DNA of 64,000 nt from Flavobacteriaceae bacterium UBA1903 (GCA_002337605.1 DDGL01000013.1:39344-103343); one strand, 5' to 3'; positions 8,424-18,047 are shown, counted from the stretch's first letter. Notes: generated by a model not told the origin, from the sequence alone. Translations and numbers: made by a program.

Positions 8424-9623
8424 TTATTTTTTGTGATCTATTCGGTTTTCATCAAATGCCGAAGGTAACAATTGCGGGATTAATTTTACCAATAAAGGCA
8501 ATAATAACGTACCACCAGGCAATAAAAAGATGGTCAACGAGGGAACTGTTTTGCATATATCCAGCAATTGTGCCTTCACTTTTTTCTTTTCCGAAGCAGA
8601 AAGCGAACGAGTAGTAGATTTTCCTAAAAGCATTAGTAATTCGCCGCTTTCCTCTAACTCCAGGAGCAACCTGTTTCTGTTTCTTAATATAAGTGTCTTA
8701 ACGGTTTTCGTTGCTTGTTTATAAAATTGTTTTACAGGATGGGCGTAATCAAAGAGCGTTATCTTACTGTTAGTGTCTTTTGTTAGCAGAACGATGTTTT
8801 GTATTGCATTGCTTAAAGTTTCTTCAGGCAATTGTAATTGATCTACAAGTTGGTTCAAAAACTCTTGTTCGCTGGCATCCATGGTAAAATCATCCCAAAC
8901 AGCTAAACAACATATATCTAATATGTATAACTTTTCATTTGTGTTTAAAGATTCGGTTTCTAAAAAAGAAAGTGTTTCCTTAGTGCCAGTGGTAAGCGTA
9001 AATAAGGTAGCATCTTCAAAAAGTTCCAGAAGCAAGCGATCGTATTTGTTTTTCTTCTTTTTAACCTGTAAAGCTAAAAAACAACAATGCATTACAAGCT
9101 TTTCAAAACTGGCAATATATTTTTTTGAAGAAATACTTGTATGCAAAAACTTGCTAAACGCCAGCACATCTATATACAGGAATGCGTGTGTAAGTAAAGA
9201 GGCAAAATCACGCTTAAATAGATTGTTGGATTCCTGAATACGTACTGCCATAATACGTTCCAGTTTGGAAGCATCACTTTTATAGCGTGAAAACTGAATA
9301 AAAAAACCTTTGCGCTCTTTTTCTATAGTTTTATAAAACGAGATGATTTTTTTATAGGTTTCTTCTGGAGTCGCTTCTTTATTTTCGGACAGATACTGCA
9401 TCCTAAGAATGTGCAGCAAATTTACTTTTATTGTTTCTTCCCGGGTAAGTTGTAATCGGTTTTCTGGAGTAGGAAATAATAAAGCACTCGATACCCCAAA
9501 AACAAACCCGTTTTTTTGTAGTGTACTATAAGGTATAACTTCTTGAATACGTATATTATTATTTCTTGTTTGACTTACTAAAGTTATATATTTCGGAATC
9601 CATCCACTAGCTGAAGGGTTCAT
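8424..9623 (-). CDS. LETM1-related protein of the biofilm-associated type
   Basis: 399 residues, mostly helical and probably cytoplasmic except for a hydrophobic C-terminal stretch. The recognisable part is the last 60 residues, with SASEKKKVKAQLLDICKTVP followed by LTIFLLPGGTLLLPLLVKLIPQLLPSAF. It matches the LETM1 core motif (PGGxLLLPLL), known from mitochondrial ion homeostasis proteins, and the Bacteroidetes family annotated as LETM1-related biofilm-associated protein. The N-terminal 330 residues show no domain I recognise. It leads an operon with a phosphoethanolamine transferase and a phosphodiesterase. Confidence 0.72.
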   Translation of the reverse strand: MNPSASGWIPKYITLVSQTRNNNIRIQEVIPYSTLQKNGFVFGVSSALLFPTPENRLQLTREETIKVNLLHILRMQYLSENKEATPEETYKKIISFYKTIEKERKGFFIQFSRYKSDASKLERIMAVRIQESNNLFKRDFASLLTHAFLYIDVLAFSKFLHTSISSKKYIASFEKLVMHCCFLALQVKKKKNKYDRLLLELFEDATLFTLTTGTKETLSFLETESLNTNEKLYILDICCLAVWDDFTMDASEQEFLNQLVDQLQLPEETLSNAIQNIVLLTKDTNSKITLFDYAHPVKQFYKQATKTVKTLILRNRNRLLLELEESGELLMLLGKSTTRSLSASEKKKVKAQLLDICKTVPSLTIFLLPGGTLLLPLLVKLIPQLLPSAFDENRIDHKK

Positions 9624-9688
9624 GAGGTTTGTTTAAGGTTGTTTTAATATTAGTTAACATAACATTAACTGCGTTACGAAAACCGTAA

Positions 9689-9723
9689 GTGTACTTTAGG
9701 CGTAAATAAAGATGAAAGTACAC
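9689..9723. promoter_or_regulatory. Inverted repeat in the divergent DUF4331/LETM1 promoter region
   Basis: Perfect 9-bp arms GTGTACTTT (9689-9697) and AAAGTACAC (9715-9723) are separated by 17 bases. They lie midway between the LETM1-like gene (start 9623, minus) and the DUF4331 operon (start 9789, plus). A further partial GTACAC occurs at 9731-9736. The position suits an operator acting on either or both genes. The binding protein is unknown. Confidence 0.5.
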
Positions 9724-9788
9724 AATGGTAGTACACCAACCAAATATAACTTTCAAAAAAACTATTAATAATAACTAAATTTCTTAAA

Positions 9789-10502
9789 ATGAAAAAAACG
9801 AAAATTTTTGCCGCTATTGGTGGATTGGGAGTAGTAATACTTTCAGTATTTCTAATTGCTGCAGATCACGTAGATGCTCCGGATGTAACTGGACAAACAA
9901 CAGACATTGCAGACTTGTATGCCTTTGAGGGCGACAATCCAAACAACACTGTATTAATTGCAACACTTCAAGGACCCTTAACTCCCGGAGATGTAACAAA
10001 TACAGCAATGTTTGACGAAGATGTACTGGTAGAATTTAATATAGACAACACAGGTGATTTTGTGGAGGATCTTGTTATCCAAGCAATACGCCGTGGTGAT
10101 TCTATGTATTTCTTCGGGCCTTCTGCTCCAGGGCAAACAGGCTTAAATAGTGAAATACAAACAACTGCTCCTATGAGCAGTGTGAAAATTTCTGGAACCG
10201 ATGAAACTGTGACAGCAACTAATAATGGGATGTCATTTTTCGCAGGACCAAGAAGAGATTATTTCTTTTTCGACTTTGAGCGTTTTAATGCTGTAACATC
10301 TGGTGCAGTAGCTCCGGAAGGATTTTTTCCTCCGGGAGAAGCAACAGATTTCTTTGAAGATTTAAATGTATTAGCTATAAGTGTTGAACTACCAAACAGT
10401 ATGCTAGGTACAGCACCTGCCCACGTAGGTGGAGCCGTAGGTATAGAAAATCTACCTCCAGCATACAACGTATGGGTTTCAGCCAAAAGAAAACAACTAT
10501 AA
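9789..10502 (+). CDS. DUF4331 protein, N-half type (secreted)
   Basis: 237 residues with a signal peptide (hydrophobic 8-24) and then the DUF4331 hallmark ADHVDAPD. TTDIADLYAFEGD, the FNIDNTGD segment and FFAGPRRDYFFFDFERF also match the N-terminal half of this family. Known full-length members are about twice as long; here the remainder is carried by the next gene. No lipobox is present, so the protein is probably periplasmic or exported. DUF4331 proteins have no established biochemical activity. It is the first of three cotranscribed genes, 30 bases before the second. Confidence 0.85.
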   Translation: MKKTKIFAAIGGLGVVILSVFLIAADHVDAPDVTGQTTDIADLYAFEGDNPNNTVLIATLQGPLTPGDVTNTAMFDEDVLVEFNIDNTGDFVEDLVIQAIRRGDSMYFFGPSAPGQTGLNSEIQTTAPMSSVKISGTDETVTATNNGMSFFAGPRRDYFFFDFERFNAVTSGAVAPEGFFPPGEATDFFEDLNVLAISVELPNSMLGTAPAHVGGAVGIENLPPAYNVWVSAKRKQL

Positions 10503-10532
10503 ATAGCTAACAATAAAATTTAAGACAGAGAT

Positions 10533-11246
10533 ATGAAAACAATATATAAATCAATTTTTATAGCCTTATTGGCTGTAACAACAACACTCACATTTGTGCA
10601 GTGTGCAGACGACGACGATAACGGAAATGCCATGAACGAACCAACGTGTGACGATGGCGAAATGAATGCCGATGAAGAAGGTATTGACTGTGGAGGTGTT
10701 TTTTGTGAGCCTTGTGCAGTAGTATTAGACTTTTCTGGTACCTACGCTCAGGAAGACATTATGGGCCGTCCAGGAATTAACACCGTATTTGGTGGAACAG
10801 ACGCAGTTAAAAACGACTTTAACACAAGTATCGTAAGTGATAGAATGTCTTTCCAGCCTATATTTGAAGCAACCATGGAAAACTATTTCGATGTGTATGC
10901 AGTAGCACTTGGAGCAGATCCTGCAGATGTAAATTATGAAACGAACATCTTAGGGTTGGACGCACCAACATTTACAACGGTGTTAGCTCAGTTCGATGCG
11001 TTACAAGTAGCACCCGATGGTGAAACAACCTACTTTAACCCGGCAACTGGAGCTGCCTTAACCGGAAGAAACCTTTCAGATGATGTTATTGATATTTCTT
11101 TAATCCTTATTTTTGGAGGAGGAGATTTAAATAACCTTAACTTTAGTGATCCAAACGCCGATCCATTTTTGATATCGGATAGTGTAGACGCTGGAGATCG
11201 TGACTTTAATCTTGCGTTCCCGTATATGTCTACTGTAAATCAGTAA
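10533..11246 (+). CDS. DUF4331 protein, C-half type (lipoprotein)
   Basis: 237 residues with a signal peptide and lipobox (FVQC, Cys24). An acidic linker carries the Bacteroidetes surface-lipoprotein module CDDGEMNADEEGIDCGG followed by CEPC. The C-terminal 160 residues (MGRPGINTVF, DAVKNDFN, GRNLSDDVIDISL, NLAFPYMS) correspond to the C-terminal half of DUF4331 proteins. It therefore complements the preceding gene. A disulfide pair in the linker is likely. It is followed after 68 bases by a TPR lipoprotein with no clear terminator between, so the three genes form one operon. Confidence 0.82.
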   Translation: MKTIYKSIFIALLAVTTTLTFVQCADDDDNGNAMNEPTCDDGEMNADEEGIDCGGVFCEPCAVVLDFSGTYAQEDIMGRPGINTVFGGTDAVKNDFNTSIVSDRMSFQPIFEATMENYFDVYAVALGADPADVNYETNILGLDAPTFTTVLAQFDALQVAPDGETTYFNPATGAALTGRNLSDDVIDISLILIFGGGDLNNLNFSDPNADPFLISDSVDAGDRDFNLAFPYMSTVNQ

Positions 11247-11314
11247 TCATACATTAATTATTTTGAAAAGAGCAATACAACCTATTGCTCTTTTCTTTTA
11301 TATACAAACTAACA

Positions 11315-12610
11315 ATGAAACTTTACCACTCTTTTTATATTGCTATAGCCTTGCTCGTAGTCTCTTGTGCTGAAACTGAGGATAACTCGATACAAGTTAC
11401 CAGTCCTGAAGATTATGAAGCATCCTTAAGCACAACCACCACAAAAAATTATACCAATGCAGTTGCCGAAAGAGATTTCTGGTCCAATAAAATGTCTGAA
11501 GACACAACAGGTGTTGGAAGTTTAAGCCCCTTGGCGGGATCTTACACAACCATTTTTGAAACCACAGGCGATGTCCAGAATCTTTACAACGCAGAAAAAC
11601 TCTATAAAAAAGGAATTTCAAATTCTGCACACAATAAAGACGGCTTTACACGTAGTCTTGCCCATAATTATATTGCCCAGCACCGCTTTAAGGAAGCCAA
11701 GGAGATTCTTGAAGAAAGTTATAACGGCATTTCCAATAAAAGAGCTACGGAACACATGTTGTTTGATGTATACATGGAGTTAGGACAGTACGATGATGCT
11801 TACCAGATGCTGGAGCGAGTGAAGAATAATTCAGATTATAACTACCTTATACGTGTAGCAAAGTGGAGCGATTATAAAGGTGATCTGGATAGTGCCATTC
11901 GTTTCCTTGAAAAAGCACGTGATATTGCAGACTCCAGAAAGAGTAAACCGCTTCGGATATGGACCTATACCAATCTGGGTGATTTTTACGGTCACGCTGG
12001 ACGTATTCAGGATGCCTATACAGAATACCTTAAGACATTGCGTCTAGACCCAGAAAATGCATATGCTAAAAAAGGAATCGCATGGATTGTTTATTCAGCA
12101 GAAAAAAATACCGAAGAAGCTACTAAGATTTTAGACAGTGTTATGGTACACCATAAAGTTCCGGATTATTATTTGTTGAAAGCTGAAATGGCAGCATATG
12201 AAAATAATGAAGCTGAAAGTGAAAAATTCACCAACCAGTTTTTAAATGCTGTAGAACAAGGTGCTTACGGCGCTATGTACAATGCATATTTAATTGAAAT
12301 ATACGCAGACACTCACCCGGAGAAAGCATTACAACTGGCAAAAACTGAAGTAGCAAACCGTGCTACGCCAGAAAGCTATCATTTACTGGCGTTAGCTCAA
12401 CTTAAGAGTTCGATGAAACAAGAAGCTTTACAAACTATAAAAGATCACGTAGAGGGTAAAACATCGGAACCAATGGCTTTATACCATAGTGCATTGGTGT
12501 ATAAGGCTAACGAAGGGTATAATGAGAAGTTAAAGATGCTTAAAACTGAACTTCTGGAAGCCGAATTTGAGTTTGGCCCGGTCTTATTTAAAAAAATACA
12601 AGAACTTTAA
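11315..12610 (+). CDS. TPR-repeat lipoprotein of the DUF4331 operon
   Basis: 431 residues from the ATG at 11315. This start gives a proper signal and lipobox (LLVVSC, Cys18); the longer TTG frame adds ten residues. The mature protein is built of tetratricopeptide helices: AHNYIAQHRFKEAKEILEE, DVYMELGQYDDAYQMLER, and GDFYGHAGRIQDAYTEYLKTL with RLDPENAYAKKG, spread over residues 100-420. TPR lipoproteins are protein-binding scaffolds, so it may hold the two DUF4331 partners together. That is inference from operon position only. A terminator lies about 105 bases after the stop. Confidence 0.8.
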   Translation: MKLYHSFYIAIALLVVSCAETEDNSIQVTSPEDYEASLSTTTTKNYTNAVAERDFWSNKMSEDTTGVGSLSPLAGSYTTIFETTGDVQNLYNAEKLYKKGISNSAHNKDGFTRSLAHNYIAQHRFKEAKEILEESYNGISNKRATEHMLFDVYMELGQYDDAYQMLERVKNNSDYNYLIRVAKWSDYKGDLDSAIRFLEKARDIADSRKSKPLRIWTYTNLGDFYGHAGRIQDAYTEYLKTLRLDPENAYAKKGIAWIVYSAEKNTEEATKILDSVMVHHKVPDYYLLKAEMAAYENNEAESEKFTNQFLNAVEQGAYGAMYNAYLIEIYADTHPEKALQLAKTEVANRATPESYHLLALAQLKSSMKQEALQTIKDHVEGKTSEPMALYHSALVYKANEGYNEKLKMLKTELLEAEFEFGPVLFKKIQEL

Positions 12611-12715
12611 AACCAAGGTTGTAAAACCTTCGTATATATAGTACAATGGTTGGTTATCCAAGTTGATGATCAATAGCCGGGATTACCGGTTTTTTCAGAG
12701 TTTTTTTGTTAGTTG

Positions 12716-12743
12716 GCACCCTTTTAGTCGAGGGTGCTTTTTT
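12716..12743 (+). terminator. Terminator of the DUF4331 operon
   Basis: GCACCCT/AGGGTGC stem (12716-12722, 12731-12737), eight-base loop, then six T. It lies 105 bases after the TPR lipoprotein stop codon. Confidence 0.75.
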
Positions 12744-12771
12744 ATTGTTACTATAGTTATACAGTCGCTTG

Positions 12772-12812
12772 AAAAAAAAAGGTACCTTAAAACTTTTTAG
12801 TTTTAAGGTACC
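12772..12812 (-). terminator. Terminator of the sigma/anti-sigma operon
   Basis: A 14-bp perfect stem (GGTACCTTAAAACT and its complement, 12781-12811) with a three-base loop. Nine A at 12772-12780 read as a U tract on the minus strand, 46 bases beyond the anti-sigma stop. Confidence 0.88.
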
Positions 12813-12857
12813 CTTATAATTTGAAAGGTATTCCTTTCTGAAGTTTGTTACTTTATA

Positions 12858-13661
12858 TTAAGGTTGTGAAACAGTTCCCAAAACATATAATTGGCTAAGG
12901 GTAGGAGTTTCACTTCCTCCTTCTGGTTCTAATGTAATTCCAAAGCCTTCTGCAGCAGGGAATTGTTCAAACTTATACAGGTTTGATTTAACAGCACTTA
13001 ACTCTTCCAAAAGTCCCATGCTACTGGGAGTGAGTGGCTCCATAATTAACGACCACACCTGGTATACCTTACCTTCTGGAGGTGTAGGAAGTCCTTCGGC
13101 GTCAATGTAGGCTATGCCATCTTCCTTATTATAAAAGATCTTAGCAGAGGCTTCAGGTGCTACTGCATCGTTTCCAGGGAGAATTACTTTGTCGAACGAA
13201 TCACTTCTTAGAACGGCTAATACATTTTCAGTAGTTAATAATTCTTTTTCGGTAGTTTGTAATTCTTCTTCTAGTGCTTCATTTTCTGTAGTGGTATAGT
13301 CCACTTGTTTCTCTAGCGTGCTTTTTTGGTTCATTGCCCAGAAAAGACCTCCTAGTAATAAAATGGCAGCTGCCCAGCCAGATACCCCGGCCCAGTTAAA
13401 CGATTTCTCGTTTGTACCACTACTGCCACCATTTGAAGCAGAGTGTATCGCATTTAAAATATACGTCCACACTAAGGAGGCAAGAGGTGGCGAAACATTT
13501 TCTGCCAGGTTAATGAGGGAGGATTCAATAATTTCTATCTCCTTTTTAAGGTTTGGGAATTTATCAATGGCAACTTCAACTTCGTGGATTTCATCTTCAG
13601 ATAAAGATCCACAAACGTACAGTTCCAGTATTCCTGATGCTATAATTTCTTCTTCGTTCAT
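12858..13661 (-). CDS. Anti-sigma factor with RskA-like C-terminal domain
   Basis: 267 residues from the ATG at 13661; the longer frame begins at a TTG inside the sigma gene. The cytoplasmic N-terminus (EEIIASGILELYVCGSLSEDEI) is the zinc-free anti-sigma domain of Bacteroidetes. One membrane helix lies at about 92-110, then a charged coiled coil (residues 120-145). A periplasmic RskA-type domain with GLPTPPEGKVYQVWSLI and GFGITLEPEGGSETPTLSQL follows. It holds the partner ECF sigma inactive until a signal triggers release. Stop and start are separated by one base (TAATATG), so the pair is coupled. Confidence 0.88.
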   Translation of the reverse strand: MNEEEIIASGILELYVCGSLSEDEIHEVEVAIDKFPNLKKEIEIIESSLINLAENVSPPLASLVWTYILNAIHSASNGGSSGTNEKSFNWAGVSGWAAAILLLGGLFWAMNQKSTLEKQVDYTTTENEALEEELQTTEKELLTTENVLAVLRSDSFDKVILPGNDAVAPEASAKIFYNKEDGIAYIDAEGLPTPPEGKVYQVWSLIMEPLTPSSMGLLEELSAVKSNLYKFEQFPAAEGFGITLEPEGGSETPTLSQLYVLGTVSQP

Positions 13662-13662
13662 A

Positions 13663-14202
13663 TTATTGTGGGCCAATTACTAGCCATCGTAAATCACGTA
13701 GGCAATTACGGTTTTTAGTCTTAAGTGTGCCTAGTGGAATTTCTAATTCTTTAGCGGCGTCTTTCTGTGTATATCCCTTGAAAAATAGTAGTTCAATAAC
13801 ACTAATACACATAGGTTTCAATTTGTCTACAAATTTCTTTATCCCAATGGCATTGGTTTTACTATTTAGATTGTCATAAGACGTCAAAATATCTACGAAA
13901 TTTGTCGTGGTAAGGTTTTTTTTCGTGTTTTTAAAACTCTTAGACCTTGTTTTATCTATAGCTGTATTACGTGCTATATTGAGTATCCAGGTGAAAAATC
14001 GTCCTTTTTTAATATCATACGCTTCAGCATTATTCCAGATTTTTATAAATGTATCTTGCAGTACTTCTTCTGCAACTGCTTCATCTAGTACAATGCTGTA
14101 AATAATGCCATGGATGGCTTCGGAGTACATTGAGTATAATCGTTCAAATGCCTTCTCATTTCTTTGCTGCATTTGAAGGATCAATAAATCTGGTTGTTCC
14201 AT
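13663..14202 (-). CDS. ECF-type RNA polymerase sigma factor
   Basis: 179 residues. Sigma region 2 (about 20-90) contains AFERLYSMYSEAIHGIIY and the DTFIKIWNNAEAYD and FFTWILNIARNTAIDKTRS core-binding and -10 recognition helices. Region 4 (about 120-172) has the helix-turn-helix VIELLFFKGYTQKDAAKELEIPLGTLKTK. It is the first gene of a two-gene operon with its membrane anti-sigma. The neighbouring M36 protease gene, divergently transcribed across a 226-base spacer, and the DUF4331 operon are candidate targets. No shared promoter motif was established. Confidence 0.92.
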   Translation of the reverse strand: MEQPDLLILQMQQRNEKAFERLYSMYSEAIHGIIYSIVLDEAVAEEVLQDTFIKIWNNAEAYDIKKGRFFTWILNIARNTAIDKTRSKSFKNTKKNLTTTNFVDILTSYDNLNSKTNAIGIKKFVDKLKPMCISVIELLFFKGYTQKDAAKELEIPLGTLKTKNRNCLRDLRWLVIGPQ

Positions 14203-14428
14203 GTAATTTTTTTGTTTTAAGTGGCACTAAGATAAATAATTACTTTTTCATTTTTCATTTCAAGTTTAAAAATTTAATTAAAATCATTATTTAGAACTTA
14301 AAATTGAGGAAATGTTAATTATTTGTACCTTATTGCAATATTTTTGTTAAATTCGTTAAATTTTTTAACTTTATCAAAAAAGTTGAAACGTAAACCTACT
14401 TACTAATTTTTAATTTAAATTATTTTCT

Positions 14429-17400
14429 ATGAAAAAAGTTTCCTTCGGAGCTTTAGTTTTAGTTGTTTGCTTGTTTACCACCCAATTACAAGCCCAAGAA
14501 TCTAAAGACCAAGTAGTAAAGTCCTTAAGTCAATTAATGGAACACTATCAATTACTCGATGACAATGCGCAATGGGTAATTACAGACCAAAGCACCAGTA
14601 CTATTAGTGGTGTAACTCATGTCTATTATCGTCAACTAGTAAACGGATATGAAGTATACGGTACCGAGTCTGGCGTACATACCAATTCAGAGGGTACTAT
14701 TATCGCTGCAAACAACAAGTTTATAAGTGATGCTAGCAGCAGAGTTGCTACCTCTAGTCCCTCATTAACTGCGGTTCAAGCGGTAGAAGCTGCTGCTGCA
14801 CAACTTGGTTATGCAATAACTGAAAATCTGGCTATAAAGAGTGCATCTACTAACACAAGTAGGAGTACTGTTATGTCAGACGGTGGTATTTCATTAAGTG
14901 ATATTCCAGCTAAATTAGTATACCAAGAAAACTCGGCAGGACAATTGGTATTATCCTGGGATCTTTCGATTCAGGAAAATGCTGGTGAGAACTGGTGGAG
15001 TGTTCGTGTAGATGCCGCTTCTGGAGCTATTGTTGATAAAAATAACTGGATATTAAGCTGTAACCTTGAACACGATCACAGCAATCATGATACTTCTGGC
15101 TTAGACCACAATAAAAACTTGTTTGATATTCCTAATTATGGAGCTGAAGCTACTAATGCCTCATTACCTCCCAATAGTTATGAAGTTATCGCATACCCAC
15201 ACGAAAGCCCTTTCTATTCTGCCCGTACAATTGAAACGAACCCGGCAGATGCTCTTGCATCCCCATTTGGTTGGCATGATACCGATGGAACTGCTGGTGC
15301 AGAGTTTACGGTAACTAGAGGGAATAATGTTGATGCCTATGAAGATGGTGACAACCAAGGCTTCCAGCCTGACGGTGGAGCTAGTTTGGATTTTACAGGA
15401 GCTGGTTTTCCTTTCGATCAAAATTACTCAAACGGGAATCAATACGAAGCTGCTGCTATTACCAATCTATTTTACTGGAATAATATTATTCACGATTTAC
15501 TTTTTCAATATGGTTTTGATGAAGAAGGTGGAAATTTTCAAGAATTTAACTACAGTGGTGCAGGAGCAGGAAGTGATTCTGTAAATGCAGAAGCACAGGA
15601 CGGTTCTGGTACTTGTAATGCAAATTTTGGAACGCCTCCAGATGGACAAAACCCACGCATGCAAATGTATATTTGTAATAACAGAGATGGCGACTTTGAC
15701 AACCTGGTTATTATTCATGAGTTTGGGCACGGTGTGTCAAACAGGCTTACAGGAGGTCCTAGTAATACTGGATGTCTAGGTGGACAAGAGCAAATGGGAG
15801 AAGGATGGAGTGATTATATAGGTGTAGTTATGACGATGAAACCTGGTGATATGGCAGAAACCCCTAGACCAGTTGGTACCTATTTATTTGGTCAAGGACC
15901 TAATGGAGATGGTATTAGACCATTTCCTTACAGTACAGATTTAGCAGTAAATCCGCAAACGTATGATGATATTAAAACAGCAGCAGTACCTCACGGGGTA
16001 GGGTCTGTATGGTCTACAATGCTCTGGGAACTTACTTGGGCACTTATTGACGAACATGGATTAGGAGCAGATCTATATAATGTAACTGGAGATGTAAACG
16101 TAGATGGAGGAAATGTACAGGCACTTGCATTAGTTATGGAAGGTATGAAGCTACAACCTTGCTCTCCTGGTTTTGTCGATGGTAGAGATGCAATATTTGC
16201 TGCAGATCAGGCCATATACGGAGGAGCAAACGAATGTATTATCTGGGACGCTTTTGCAAAGAGAGGTTTAGGTTTAAGTGCAGATCAGGGATCTTCAAAC
16301 AGCAGAAGTGACGGAACTGAAGCTTTTGACACCCCTTCTGGAACTGCCTCTTTTACAGCACCCAACGATGTATGTGAAGGTAGCGCGGTACTAACAGACT
16401 TATCAGGAGGAATTCCTTTTGGTGGTGTTTATTCCGGACCTGGAGTTACAGATGATGGTAACGGAAACACATATACCTTTGATCCGGTTGCTGCAGGATC
16501 TGGAGTACATTCAATTTCTTATGAAGTACAGGATGGAAATTGCTCAGTGGCCTCAACAGATTCAGATACTATTGAAGTGATCGCAATTCCTGATAGCCCT
16601 GTTACAACCGACGATGAAATTGTTTGTGGAGAAAGTGATGCTACTGTTACAGCAACACCAATGGACCCGACAAACACAATTTTTTGGTACGACGAACTCA
16701 CAGGAGGAAATGTACTATTTCAAGGTGAGTCGTACACATTTAGCCCAACAATGACCACTTCGGTGTTTGCGCAAGAACGACCAGCACCTCCGGTATCTAA
16801 GCTGGTGATTTCTGAACTTACTTTTGAAACACCAGATAGAGTAGAGATTCAAAATGTTGGAGCTGCGTTTGATTATTCAGGATATACAGTAGCTGTAAGT
16901 GAGCAACCATTTGGTAGCATTAATACGATTAACCCTATCACGCAAACGCTAGGAAATATGGGAGCAGATTCTGTAGTTAGCTGGAGTGACCAGGCTGGTA
17001 GCCCGGATTACTGGGGCTCTAACCTATGGTGGGGACCTGATGGAGATGGCTGGGTTATCATTATAGATGATGCTGGTAATGTAGTAGATTCCATTTTCTG
17101 GAATGCAACGCAAGAGGATATTCAAACCCTGAATGTTACCATTAACGGGTTTACTATTACAGCTGCCGATTTAGACTTTATAGGGGATGGTGCTACCATG
17201 GATATTGTATGTGATAACTCATTCAGAAGAATAGCAGATACAGATACAGGTGCAGACTTTCCGAATGTTTGTTTAGGATCAGATTATGGAACTCCTAATA
17301 CAGATATTGGAGATGTTTCAGGTGCATTAGGTTGTTTAAGTGCGCGTGGAGAAGCTGTTGTAACAGTTGGTGATGATACTATAGATCCTACAGTAACCTG

Positions 17401-17893
17401 TCCGGCAGATGAGAATGTATTGGTAAACACTGGAGAACAATACACGCTTCTGGATTATACGCCAGATGTGACGGCAGCAGATAATTGTACAGTATCACCA
17501 GTAGTCGCACAAAGCCCAGCTGCTGGAACTCAGGTAGGAATTGGTGTAACAGAAATCACCATAACCGTTACAGATGAGGCTGGAAATGATGCCACCTGTA
17601 CCTTTAATGTGATCGTAGACGAGATATTAGGAGTAGAGGATAACATCCTCGAGAAAGGAATTGTTTTATTCCCTAATCCTACCAATGGTGATATTACACT
17701 AAGGAATACTACTGATTTGGTATTAACTTCTGCAATTATCACGGATGTAAATGGAAGAACGATCAATACTTTTAATCTTTCAGATGCTGAAAGTACTACA
17801 ACACTTTCATTAGAAGCATTGGCAACAGGTCTTTATTTTGTAAAGATTAGCTCTGAAAATACAAGTATTGTAAAGCGTATTGTTAAAAAATAA
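14429..17893 (+). CDS. M36 family (fungalysin-like) metallopeptidase with HYR and T9SS sorting domains
   Basis: 1154 residues, secreted. Signal peptide (1-22, ending LQAQ), FTP/PepSY-type propeptide (about 40-205), then the M36 catalytic domain. It has zinc motif HEFGHG at 430-435 and the third ligand Glu458 in GEGWSDYIG. Residues 640-780 are immunoglobulin-like repeats. A lamin-tail-type segment lies at 790-930. A HYR domain at about 985-1065 reads TCPADENV, ADNCT, VTDEAGNDATCTF. The last 80 residues are a type A sorting signal (LFPNPTNGDITLRN, ending SIVKRIVKK) that directs the protein through the type IX secretion system. Its role is probably extracellular protein degradation. A TATTTTTG element at 14339-14346 may be its promoter, giving an 80-base leader. 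Confidence 0.95.
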   Translation: MKKVSFGALVLVVCLFTTQLQAQESKDQVVKSLSQLMEHYQLLDDNAQWVITDQSTSTISGVTHVYYRQLVNGYEVYGTESGVHTNSEGTIIAANNKFISDASSRVATSSPSLTAVQAVEAAAAQLGYAITENLAIKSASTNTSRSTVMSDGGISLSDIPAKLVYQENSAGQLVLSWDLSIQENAGENWWSVRVDAASGAIVDKNNWILSCNLEHDHSNHDTSGLDHNKNLFDIPNYGAEATNASLPPNSYEVIAYPHESPFYSARTIETNPADALASPFGWHDTDGTAGAEFTVTRGNNVDAYEDGDNQGFQPDGGASLDFTGAGFPFDQNYSNGNQYEAAAITNLFYWNNIIHDLLFQYGFDEEGGNFQEFNYSGAGAGSDSVNAEAQDGSGTCNANFGTPPDGQNPRMQMYICNNRDGDFDNLVIIHEFGHGVSNRLTGGPSNTGCLGGQEQMGEGWSDYIGVVMTMKPGDMAETPRPVGTYLFGQGPNGDGIRPFPYSTDLAVNPQTYDDIKTAAVPHGVGSVWSTMLWELTWALIDEHGLGADLYNVTGDVNVDGGNVQALALVMEGMKLQPCSPGFVDGRDAIFAADQAIYGGANECIIWDAFAKRGLGLSADQGSSNSRSDGTEAFDTPSGTASFTAPNDVCEGSAVLTDLSGGIPFGGVYSGPGVTDDGNGNTYTFDPVAAGSGVHSISYEVQDGNCSVASTDSDTIEVIAIPDSPVTTDDEIVCGESDATVTATPMDPTNTIFWYDELTGGNVLFQGESYTFSPTMTTSVFAQERPAPPVSKLVISELTFETPDRVEIQNVGAAFDYSGYTVAVSEQPFGSINTINPITQTLGNMGADSVVSWSDQAGSPDYWGSNLWWGPDGDGWVIIIDDAGNVVDSIFWNATQEDIQTLNVTINGFTITAADLDFIGDGATMDIVCDNSFRRIADTDTGADFPNVCLGSDYGTPNTDIGDVSGALGCLSARGEAVVTVGDDTIDPTVTCPADENVLVNTGEQYTLLDYTPDVTAADNCTVSPVVAQSPAAGTQVGIGVTEITITVTDEAGNDATCTFNVIVDEILGVEDNILEKGIVLFPNPTNGDITLRNTTDLVLTSAIITDVNGRTINTFNLSDAESTTTLSLEALATGLYFVKISSENTSIVKRIVKK

Positions 17894-17921
17894 ACTATAG
17901 AATACCTAGTTTAAAGCTTAT

Positions 17922-17954
17922 AACCCTGACTATTTTATAGTCAGGGTTTTTTTT
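17922..17954 (+). terminator. Terminator of the M36 protease gene
   Basis: Eleven-pair stem AACCCTGACTA / TAGTCAGGGTT with a five-base loop (17922-17948), followed by a T tract, 29 bases after the stop codon. Confidence 0.9.
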
Positions 17955-18047
17955 GGTACCCTTTTTGAACATACTATTCTATAACGTACTGAAACATAAA
18001 GTAAACACCCGCAGTATCGCGTGTCCCTAAAAAGAAACAGGCAGCAT

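Noticed and set aside
9789..11246. One DUF4331 gene broken by a frameshift
   Set aside because: Each half has its own start, signal peptide and stop, with a 30-base spacer; they are two genes.
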